Assembly: GCF_037038585.1 (NCBI RefSeq)
Contig: NC_092560.1
Span: 63,802,049 to 63,866,048, forward strand
Source: Patagioenas fasciata
Lineage: Eukaryota > Chordata > Aves > Columbiformes > Columbidae
Length of the DNA stretch: 64,000 nt
Reading direction: 5' to 3'
The notes beneath the pieces were generated by a model. That model saw nothing but the letters and a program-made list of their open reading frames with translations. It searched no databases and was not told the DNA's origin. Position 1 is the stretch's first letter; each line of letters opens with the position of its first letter. Shown here piece by piece: positions 49,801-61,800 of the stretch. Made by a program: the position numbers and the translations under genes.

Positions 49801-52800
49801 TAGGAAAGGGAGTAGTCAGAGGGTGAAGAGCAAGAATAAGTATGTGGACAACATTATATGCAATGCAGGTAACAGATGATGTGCAATAAATAGCACATGA
49901 ATGATGGAAAAAAAAGCATAAGAGCTGCTCTTGAAACATATCTATGTGGTACACTTATGGAATGTTAGGTTGGTAAGAAAATAGTGCACTTTGGTATTTA
50001 TACATAAAAGATCTTGAAATGATTCCAACTTTAAAGTACTTAATTTAACAACTTTGCTGCTTTTGCACAGGAATTTATGGATTATATTTTGATTTGGGTT
50101 TTTTTGTTTGTATTTAACAAACTGATTTTTTTTTCCCTTTTAGGTTCCCCATTGACCGTTGATAGTCCATATCCTAATCCTAGCTTTTTGACAACACCTG
50201 GGCAAGGTAGTGCCTTGTTTTCCTTTGCTGGAGAAATGGAGGTTTTTTTCAACTAGTCTTCCTTATTTGCATTCAAATGATTAATATTTACCTACTTTCA
50301 CCCTAGGTTTACAACCTCCTACTATGTCAACTCCCATGTTTCCTTCTGGGAATTCCATGTCTCACCCTGGTACATCCATTAGTGGAATGATGGGTCCTGA
50401 GATAGTATTTTCTGGAAGACACAATGGCATTTGCATATACTTTGCTCGGATCATAGGGTGAGGTGTTTGTGTGAAAGAAGATTCTGTCACTCAATTTGTT
50501 TCATAGTTTTTATTTCCCCTAATGCTCATTGGTGGTGAATTCTGTCTTAATAGCATTTAAATCTGAAGTTAGTAAAGTGCATTTTTATGTTGTTTATGAA
50601 GTACCCATTGGTATAATACATTCTCTTTCCAGCTCTGTTAATGATAATACATTCAGTGAATGGCTAGGACAGTAAAGTTGCTTAGGCATTGATTCTGCAA
50701 TCAAATGTATATGCACAACTCTGAAAACTGCAGTTTTATTTTTCAAACCTGAGAGTTATATGTTTCAAACTCCCAAGGGATGAAACAGAAATGCAGAAGG
50801 ACTTACAGGATTGAAGTCCTTTTCCGTTAAGAGGCTTTAAACAGAATGTTGAAATCAGCAATGAAGCAAAACTACAGAGGATTCTGTTACTTGGTTGTTG
50901 AGTCCTGTGTTACTAAACACCCCAAGCAAGAACAGAGCTCTTCATATGTCGGTCATCTCTCTGCATGCTGGTTGGGAAATAAATATTTGTTATGACACTT
51001 ATTTACCTACACTATATTTCCAGAGAATAATATTGGTCTATATTTAAAGTATTTGAGAGCATCAAGCTTGATTTAATTAAAGTTTTAAAATTCGAAATTT
51101 TGTTAATTATATGTATCTATACCATTCAGAAATATGTAATGGTAACATTTTTAATGTTTAATTTTCATCCAAATTAAATCATTATTTTAGACCTTGAAGT
51201 AAAAAGCATTACCATTTCTTTCTTAAGAAATTATACATACAAGACTTGCAAATATACTTGCTTAAATTACTTGATGTTTAACAGAGTAATGTTTTGTGTT
51301 GCAGAAATATTTGGGATGGCAGTATAGTCCTGGAGAGAGTTTTCAAAAGTGGCAATCGAGAAGTTGTTGCAGTATGTAAAACATTTTGTATTTTTAGAAG
51401 TTCCTTATAGTATATATCTTAAGCCGTGTTATACTTCCATTCCGAATTATGAACTGATAGCAAAAAAAACATTGTTGCTATTTGAATGTTTTCTGAAGTG
51501 CTATGCTCTTAACTGAGGAGTAATTGTATGTTCTAAGTATTTTTAAGCTACTATTTGCAGTGTTATTTTCTAAGAAACCTAACTGTAATTTGATCTCTGT
51601 TATTAAATGGCAATGGCCAGTTTTCTCAATGTTTAGTGATTGCACTTCATTTCTACATACCACCTCCAGACAAAACTTAAAAATAAAATGCTTTAGTGGG
51701 TTAGGATAAACATTGCAGTTATATAAGGACATAAAAAAAAAATATCCAACATCTTCCTAACATGTTGGTGTTTCACTTTTTGTCCATGATCAAAATAACA
51801 GTGTCTTATCTGACTGTGGATATTAATAGAATCTTGAACTGAGTAATTTCAGCAGTGCAAATTAACTTCTACATGAGCTTTCCTCTTCCAGTGTAAAGGT
51901 AACTGGGAGACTCTGGAAGACCGTAGCAGTTATACTCCATGTCTTAGTAATGCTCAATAATTTTTTTTAGTTCAAAGCTGGAAATAGTAAAACACAGCTG
52001 ACTTGGTTATCAAAGAGACAAAGAAATTAGCATCTTGAATACTGTGTATCTGCAGAGAACTAGTACCTCTTCACATGTGTGCCCCCTCTTCAATGCTTCT
52101 GGTAAAATAATGTTGTGTTCCAGTGATAGCATTACTATTATGCTGTTTATTTGTTGTGCCCTCTTTGCATTTGTCTTTTTTGTGGCTTTAGCTTAAAATG
52201 AATTTTTTTTGGAAAAAAGTTTGGAAAACAAGCTTTCTGTAAAGTCTACTTTCTTTTGCAGATAGAAAGCAGTGTTCCATCCCATGGATTGGAATGTGTA
52301 CTGCAAGAACTGAAAGGTTTACAAGAATTTCTGGATAGAAATTCACAGTTTGCTACAGTAGGAGCGCTTGGAAACCCAAGGTATTATTCATTGTGTCAAA
52401 TTTACTAGTGATTTTTCATGTCTACCTCTTGAAAAACTACTGTGCATATCTGTATTACATTGGAAATATGCATAGCTTCATCTCAGCTAAAATGATTTGT
52501 TAGATTTCATCTTTAAAAGGGTCAGTATTTGTTACCATACTAGCATCTCTTTATTTTGGAATTAAGTTTCAGCTCACCAGCTGCCAATCTGCAACAGAGG
52601 CTCCTGGGTTTTATGCGGCCTGATGGCGGAAGTTCTCAGCAAGTCCAGCAAGACCTCCAGAGGAAATACCATGGTATGTAATTACTTTTGACCCGGAAGT
52701 AACAGGGTATGGTGCATTTGGATGTTCTCTTTTCTTGTTAAAACCTCTTTCCATACAAATTCAATGTTAATCGATACGCCATACTTGGTAATAATCCAGC

Positions 52801-55800
52801 ACCTTGCTTTTGCTTCCGTACTGTATCATACTGGGAGCAGTGCTTCTACAGTGATGTTGATGTGAAAAAATCATTTACATACAACTACTAGAGATGAATT
52901 ATGTACCCAGAATGAAAACTCAAACTAGATCGAGAAAGCCTTAAGAGACTTTGTTACATGCTTCAGATATTACCTTTCGCTTTGATATTGAAAGTTTAAT
53001 ATTGCAACCAATTAAAGCAGACCACAAAGGAGAGTATCTGTTTCTGAGGACAATCTGGGTTTTGGCACAATAACATCTAGTGGTCTTGAGCCACTGCAAA
53101 ACAGAAGTTGTATCTCTCAATTTATTAAACTAAAATAAAAGTACTTGAACTTTAAAACGCTCTAAGCTTTTTCAGAGAAGAATTAAATCGCAATGCTGTG
53201 TAGATACATGTCCTCTTTGTCCTATTTTCCCCGTGCAGACAATCTTGAAATTGTGCTGTTACCTGTCTTCTTTTTGTTCTTCCTAATGGTCTCCATATTT
53301 CATAAGATTGTTTCATCTCCTCATTACAATATTTGGTAGCTGCACATCCGTTTATATTTTCAGGATAGCAAGTGTGAAGCAGTTTGTGAGACAAGTGAGT
53401 ATGTTGTCCTATTATAAAGAAATACTGAATTGAGAGGAAAAAAAAAAAATTTAAGGAGATTATTGTAAAACCTCAAAAATTTACATGCTAATTTGAAACA
53501 TCTAGAACAGTTACTTATTGACAGTCTCTTTGCTTTTCAGCTGAGGCACAGCTAACTGAGAAGACCTCACTTCAAGGCATCCAGCAGCTTGTTCGCAAAA
53601 CCTGCCAGGCATTGGCTTTATGGAAGTTGCTGTGTGAGCACCAGTTCAGTGTTGTTGTAGGTGAGCTGCAGAAGGTACGATCCAAATCATGTGATTTTAA
53701 TTTGTATATGTTTAACATAAGAACTTCTTTCGCTACCTATTCTCAAAGGAGTACTAATTTAATTCATTGAGAAACATATCCTGAATTTTAAACCATAGGT
53801 GGATTTTCAGTCAGGTTGCAAGTGTTTTTTTGAGACTAACATGTATTGACCTCATCACCCAATTTTAGCAAATTGGAAGTGTCACTTCTTATTTTACTTT
53901 TATTGTCATTTAATGAGTCTGGTTTTATGAATTACTGTCTTTTCACCTTCAGCACATTCTGCAAAATGTGCTAAAAAGAATAGATCAATATTGTCTGGCC
54001 AGGAGGAATTCATTCTGTGCCTTAGTGTTGGTAAAGGTTTAACAATGAAAAGCAATAGGACTCCGGAGTCTCAAACCCTTGCACTTCCGTGTAAGTAAGG
54101 TTCCAGAATGTACCACAGAACAGCTGAGGTTGGAAGGGACCTCTGCAGATTACCTGTCCCCTCTGCTCAAAGCAGGGTTAACTGGTGCAGGTTGCCCAGG
54201 ACCATGTCGAGAAAGGCTTTTAATATCTCCAAAGATGGCAACTGTACAGCCCCTCCAGGCAACCCATTCTGGTGTTTAACTGCCTTTAGAGTAAAAAAAG
54301 ATTTTTATTACGTCCAGATGTAATTTCCTTTGCTTCAGCTTTTGGCCATTGCATTGTGTCCTGTCACTGTGCACCACTGAGAGAATTCAGGTTCTGCCTT
54401 CTTACACCTTCCTGTAAATATTAGTAAGATCCCACACACTGCTTCCTGCACCTTCTCCTCTCCAGGCTAAACAACCTCAGTTAATCCAGCCTCTCTCTCC
54501 TTGTTTGTAAGTGGTGCTACTGCTGTGTACCCTTTGCTAATGTTGAATTTGCATCCAGCCCTTGAAAAAGCTATTAATTTGAATACTAGGGATTATGTCC
54601 TAGCACTTAAAAGGAAAAAATTGGTTTGAGAAGTCGTATTCTTTGTTGATAAAAATAAAAATTTTAAAACTTTAAAAATGCACAGAAGCTGGAGCTATTT
54701 ACACTATTGCTTTGGGGAGTTGGCACAATTTCCAACACAGGCAGCTTTTCTCTTGTGTTGGACAAGGAGTTAACTAATTGTTTAACAAATGGAACCTTTT
54801 CCTATGTCTTCAGTAGTTCCGGAGTTTTGTAATAGTATTTTCACACTGTTACATCCATAGTCACTATATAGACACTCCTGGCAACTCTATGTGAGCAAAT
54901 ATTCTTGATAATTAAAAAGAATTAATAACCTTCAATGTAATTTACTGTAAAAAAGTATAAAGAGTACAGACCTCCACTTTTTTTAATTCCTCCTTTTTAT
55001 GCATTTGTCATTTTTTAATCTATGACAGTACTCAGATGCTTCCCATTATTAAGAACTGTGACATACTCATAGGTTGTACATTCTGGCAGTGCTTTGTGAA
55101 GTAAGGGGAACTGCTAATTTCGTTCTTACTTGCAGAGATCTGAAATAAAAGTGACACATAGTGAAGATGGCAGAGGTCTGCTCAAGCAGTTCTTGCCATC
55201 CTTTGGCATCCAAGAGTCTAGTGCCTTCCTTGATAGGGCTTCCTTTATTACTTTCATTTTGTTTTATAATGTGTGTTTTAAATAATGTATTTCTGTGCTG
55301 TCCACTTCAGTCGTTGGAGTTTTGTATGTTTTTATTTACTGGAAACAGTTAATTTAGCTGCTGTAATGTTGTGATATTTCTAAACAATAACGTAAAAACT
55401 TTAGTAAACTAATTAAATTCTGTCTTTAGGAACTTCAAGAACATCTAAAGATTACTGCTTTCAAAGACTTGGTAATTAGAGACAGAGAGTTGACTGGAGC
55501 ACTCATTTCTTCTCTCATAAACTGTTACATCAGAGATAATGCTGCTGTGGATGGCATCATTGCCCACTTGCAAGATATCTGTCCTCTTCTTTATAGCACC
55601 GATGATGCTTTGTGTTCCAAGGTAAGCGCACTTCCAGATTTTACAGCACCAAAATAGAACTTTAGAACATGTTCAAATGACGTAAGCTGGGCAGCTTGTG
55701 CTTAGGTAGTTTCAGGAGCACAAGGTAGATCATTGTGCTTAGGTAGTTTCAAGAGCACAAGAACTAATGAAGGCAGGTCGTGTGCATATTTCTATGTTGT

Positions 55801-58800
55801 AGTTGATTAATGCTGAAGATTATGCAAGCTCTGGTTTGAAGCATTTGCAGTTATTTGTAGTGTTCATAGGTTCTCTACCTCCAATGTCATGTCTAATAAA
55901 CGGTCTTCCTGATGTTGATAAAATATGTTCTTAATCCAGTCTTTCCTCAGCATGGTCTCTTATTTTCTGTCGTCTCGTTTCATTGAATTTCTGGAAAGAT
56001 TATTGTGTTTAAAAACTAGACTTTCTGAAGCTCTTCAAATAAGTTTGAAAAAGTAACTGGTGAGGGGAGAATGGGGAACCAGTTGATTGTTTAAGCCTTA
56101 AGCCTTTCTCTCTGCTGCCGTTTGTGCTAGAAACTTAGTGTTATCAAATAATGAGAGTGCTTCTGAGAGGATAGTGATTCTACTGTTTCAATTTTGAAGT
56201 CTGGAATAATAAATCATTAACTTACAACAATATCCATGATCTGCTCATGATGTGTTCATGTTAATGATTTCCATTTTTGCATCATTTGTCTATAGGCAAA
56301 TGAACTGCTTCAGCGATCTCGACAGGCTCAAAGCAAACTGGAAAAAGAAAAGATGCTAAGGGAGTCACTGAAAGAATACCAGAAGATCAGCAATCAAGTA
56401 GACCTTGCTAATGTTTGTGCACAATATAGGCAAGGTAAGAGACAATCGCTGATTATGTTTCGGTAAATAGTTTCTTTAATGTCCTTTTGTGCCATCTTCT
56501 TTTCTGTTTGCTTTGTTTGTTTACTAACTTTCAACTCTTCTTATAGTGTTTTGCCGTAAACAATTTCTTAGTAACTCTTATAATTAATATACGTCAACCT
56601 GTTCTTCTTTAAAGCCTTTCTAGAGTTCACCATACAATCAAAAAAACTACTTCTATATAAAAATATTCCCATCCACTTATTTCATGTTGTAGTGTCCGTT
56701 TGTTTCATATATGTGGCAAAAATATTTATAGGAAAACTGTTGTATGTAAGCAGAAAATAAATTATTGTACTTTTGCAGGTAAGGTTTTATACTAAATATG
56801 CTGTTTGAAATATGGTTCTGAATACAGTTTTCTTCAGTAGAAGCTAGTATGTAATTCAAATGTAGATACAACTTCTTTAACAGTCAAGATGTCAGTCTCT
56901 GTACAAATCTGTAACTTCAAACTTGCATATAATCCCACAGGTTCAGTACAGGCATGCACCTTTATACAACACAAATCAGAGTGAATAAGATTTTCTATTG
57001 CTAAAATGGAAGTGTTTGTCACTATTTTGTGACATGCAATAATGAACGGTAATATTTGTTATTTCTTTCTTAGTGCGTTTCTATGAGGGAGTAGTAGAAC
57101 TCTCTCTTACAGCTGCAGAGAAGAAAGATCCCCAAGGTCTTGGCCTTCATTTCTATAAAAATGGAGAACCAGAAGAGGATGTTGTTGGACTTCAAGCTTT
57201 TCAAGAGAGGCAAGTTTTCAGAATACTTTATTATATGGAGTGCTTTATTTCAAGGCACCAGAAGAGTAACTCTTTTGGGCAAGGTATGCAGGGTAATGAC
57301 AAGGATTTCTTAATAAGGAAAAACGGTATAGAGGGTTTTGCCCAGCATGCTTTCCATGTTTCTCATTAATATGGCACCAACTTTAACTGGAACATATGGT
57401 AAACTGATAGATGCAGAAAACATTGTGATCTGAATATTACAGAAAGAATTGTTAGAAAGATGATTGAGAACAGACTAGATTGTGGCAATTGGCTCACAAT
57501 AGTCTGTGATCTTTTCGAATGTTAGTAATTGTGTTTACAAAGGCACACAGTAACAACTTTGCAGAAGAGTATTTCATAGACAGTTGCAAGGAGGACTGTG
57601 AGGTTTTGCTTTTATTTTACTCTGTTTACAGATTGAACAGCTACAAGTGCATCACTGACACCCTTCAAGAGTTGGTAAATCAAAGTAAAGCTGCTCCTCA
57701 GTCTCCAAGTGTACCCAAAAAGCCAGGTCCTCCGGTGCTGTCATCTGACCCCAACATGCTAAGCAATGAAGAAGCAGGGCATCATGTAAGAAATTAACCA
57801 AAAAATCACGACTGCACTCCAAAAAATGTTGTGATTTGAAGGGGTGTAGAATTTGTTATTGTTAAAAAATTATGGAATAGTTTAGTGGGGCAGATAAAAG
57901 TAAAAATTTGTCACAAATTGGCGTATTTATAGAGAGTGTTCGTAGAAACAATGACATGCAAATAACGTGAACCAAAGTATTGTCACATGCATATTCAGTA
58001 CTTGGTGTAATGTAACCACTTCTGGAATAACAGCTTTGGCCTTTTCTTCCCTTAGTTTGAACAAATGCTGAAGCTAGCTCAGCGTTCAACAGATGAACTC
58101 TTCAGTATTGCACTTTACAACTGGTTGATACAAGCTGACTTGACGGACAAGCTGTTACAGGTGAACTGGAAGAGTTAATTGTAATAATGCTGATGCTTTA
58201 AAAAAGAGGAGAGAGGAAGAATATAAATGCTATCTTTACAACTTTTGCAGGTTACTGCCCCCTTTTTGGAACCCTACCTTGTGCGGATGACCAAGATTGA
58301 CCAAAACAAAGTCCGTTATATGGATTTACTGTGGAGATACTTTGAAAAGAACAGAAATTTTAGTAATGCAGCCAGAGTCTTGGCTAAGTTGGCTGACCTG
58401 CATAGGTATGGATTATGTGTGATCTATTGCATATATTGAGCTAATTGGTTAAAAACCAAATAAACTAAAATCAAAGCCTTATGTGTAGGTATTTTAAGAA
58501 AAGGCCAGTGCCTAAGGATGTTTGCTTAAAAGATTTAAGTCAACGGAATATATTAGCTTTTGATCCAAACCATTACTGGGAAGAAATTACATGTTTATTT
58601 TATATATTATACATTAGCTTGCAATGTATTTCCTGGGTTTAAGTACTGTATCTTAAGTGGTCATTTCTTACGTGGAATTTTGTAATGTGATAGTGTAACT
58701 GTGGAGCAATGGATAGAGAAGTAAACTAGAACTGAGCCTGCAACAAAGATGGTGTTACATTGTTGGATAATGTCCTGCTTGATTTAGTAAAATCTGGAGA

Positions 58801-61800
58801 AGACGTGCTAATTCCCAGAGTCTAGTTAGAATATAATTAACTGTCAAATAATTACAGTAATTCCCCATTTTATTTTGTATATTTGCTTTGCAGCACAGAG
58901 ATTTCTCTTCAGCAGCGTCTTGAATACATTGCACGTGCCATTTTGAGTGCCAAAAGTTCCACTGCCATATCCTCTATAGCTGCAGATGGTGAATTCCTAC
59001 ATGAACTAGAAGAGAAAATGGAAGTAAGAAAAAATATTAATCTAAGCTACACAGTAAATGCATTATTTCACTTTGTCATATTGGCATGTGACATTTTTAT
59101 TACCAGTTCTGTAGAAAGTTTTCTGGACTTTTTTCCCAGTGTGGCAAAGTCACGCAGTTGATAGGAGACTCTGAGATGAAAGACAGTAACACTTCTACAT
59201 TTAAATAAGTTAAAGTGAATTCTGAGTGTATTCTTAAGCTTTGATTAAAGTAATCCAATCTTGACATATTTTATTTTTGTTTTTAAACAAGGTTGCAAGG
59301 ATCCAGCTTCAAATACAAGAAACATTACAGCGGCAGTATTCCCATCACTCTTCAGTGCAAGATGCCATCTCCCGGCTTGATGCTGAGCTGATGGATATAA
59401 CCAAGGTGTGTAAAATTTCTCCGTATTTTTCAGTTTCTCAATTTATAACATTTGGAGAGTTGGGGAGGAAATGTTTTGCAAAGAATGTTCCTATGCTGCC
59501 TAGTGAAAGTAATGGACAGTTTGGCCTTGTCTCAGAATGTTACCCATGACTGTTTTTTTCTATAGTTTGATATTTCTCCAGTCTTTAGTACTTTAATTTC
59601 TTCCATGTTTATCTTTGTTATTAAGTCTTCTAGACTTATTCATTTATTGGGAAAATTGTTAGAAAATTACTGATAATATTTAGAACTTCATATACAATTG
59701 GGGATTGAAGTTAAGAAGTTAAACTAAATGTACTAAAAAAAAAAATCATTTAGTGTTGACAGTGGTTACTTGGGTTGCACTATTACTAGTCTGACGTCCA
59801 CCACACAAAATAAAGAAAAGCTGAATTTAAAAATGCCCTTTTTATCCCACTTGAAATTTAAAGCCCAATAATTTTTCTTTCAGCTGTATGGAGAATTTGC
59901 TGATCCTTTTAAGCTCTCAGAATGCAAGCTTGCGATTATACATTGTGCGGGTCATTCTGATCCTATCTTGGTGCAAACTCTCTGGCAAGAAATAATTGAG
60001 AAAGGTAGGTCTTAATGAACAAGGAGTGGTACGAACTAGAACTGTAGGAAAATGATACAATTAGAGCTTTTAAGAGTAACTGTACTGCTACTGATATGCT
60101 GTCCAAGTGGATCTTTTCTGGATTCTCCTGTGATAAATTTGGTAAGTATAATTAACTATACTTGTGTGCCTGAAGGACAGAAAAGTAATATTTTTACATA
60201 TATATGTTGGAGAATATTGCCAGTATGGCTTGAATAATCCAATTCTAGATAACATTTCTGAAGTAATTTGATCCCTTCTTGTTCTAAGATTCCGTTATAT
60301 ATGGAAAAATTTTGTCTGAAGATTTCACTATTGGGAAATTCGAATAAAAATGTTACATTTATCATGACAAAAATTAAAGAATCTTCAGGGAGTTCTGTGT
60401 TTTTATAATGCTGACAGGACTAGAAGCGTAAGGATTTTGCAGAGTAGCAGACACAGCTCTGCAAGCCTTGCCTCTTGGCTGTAGTAAATCTTCCTCACCC
60501 TTTAACACAAGTGTTGGTAATTCGCTATCTTTCTGTTTGTGGGGGGGGGTTTAAAATTATTTTTGTTTTTTCTTGGATTTTGTGCTTGCAGTTGCCATTG
60601 TGCAAACAACACTGACAGTGATTTGAGGGAAAAGCCATGTGCTAGTGGTTTTCTGAGTTTGTTGTTGTTGGGTTTGGTGGTAGGGTTTTGGGGTTTGGTT
60701 GTTTTTGTTATTGTTTGGGGTTTCTTTAAGTAGCTTTGCACAGAACTTCAAGGGAACACTAAAATCTGTAAATGTACATACATACACACCAGAAAAAGTT
60801 GCATTTGCACTTCCACATGCTGATTTTGCACTGACAATAGCGAAAGATTTTGATGTGCTAGTAGTAAATTTGAGTACTTGAGTACTTAATACACAGCGTA
60901 GTTGTGTATAAATGTGGAACTTTTTCCCTGAAGTTGTCTCTAAATGATTTCTTTTGCCTTTCAGAGCTGAGCAAGAGTGTGTCTCTGAGCCCCGCTGACA
61001 GAATGCAAGAACTTAGTCTGAAGATGGTATTGCTTGGAAAGATATATGTTGGAACACCTCGTTACTTTCCTTTAGGCAAGTTGTTTGGCCTGCATAGTAA
61101 ATAAACATACGGATCACGTGAATGGATGACAGCTTTCCTTTTTTAGTCTCTTAAAAAGGGTTTTAACCTAGGAAATGTTTCTCATTTTAAATCTAGAAGG
61201 AAATAATATTTATAATTTTGTGATACATTCTTACATGCTTGTGATACATAATTACTGTAGTTATTTGTGATGTTTTTTTCACTGTAGCTGAAGCAATAAA
61301 TTATTTCAGCTGTCAGTAGTGATGGAGTTGATCTTGAGGATAGCTGAGTAGTAGTTTTATGTTTCTCCCAGAAATTGGGAACAAAAGCATTGTTATGACA
61401 GTGACTTTTGATAGGGGATTCAGGAGAGGGAGGTTAGACGAAAATTAGAAATTGAATTCCTATTGGCCTCTAGTTTTGTAAACAAAATATTATTGTATGA
61501 TTACTAAACCATTACATTTTTTACAGGTGTAGTTTTTCCTGGAATTTATCCAGGAATTTTACCGAATTTTACAGTTGTTCACCCTGAACCGGAAGTAAAT
61601 GAAGCTTAGAAGGCAGCAGCCGCTATTTTTTGATGATTAGTAGATCCCATTTTAGAAAGTAATAAACTTTGTTTTTATCAAAGTCGAAAGTAAAAATGTG
61701 TATATACACATATAGTAAGATTTTAGGCAGCCACTTTTATCTGCTGTCTTTTGAAGTATCACTGCCATCTGCAGGGGCACATTCTAAAATCACAATTCAG

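Noticed and set aside
61527..61610. Possible extra NUP155 exon after a ttacag acceptor
   Set aside because: Followed quickly by an in-frame stop, with no matching piece in NUP155. Exon 32 joins directly to exon 33.
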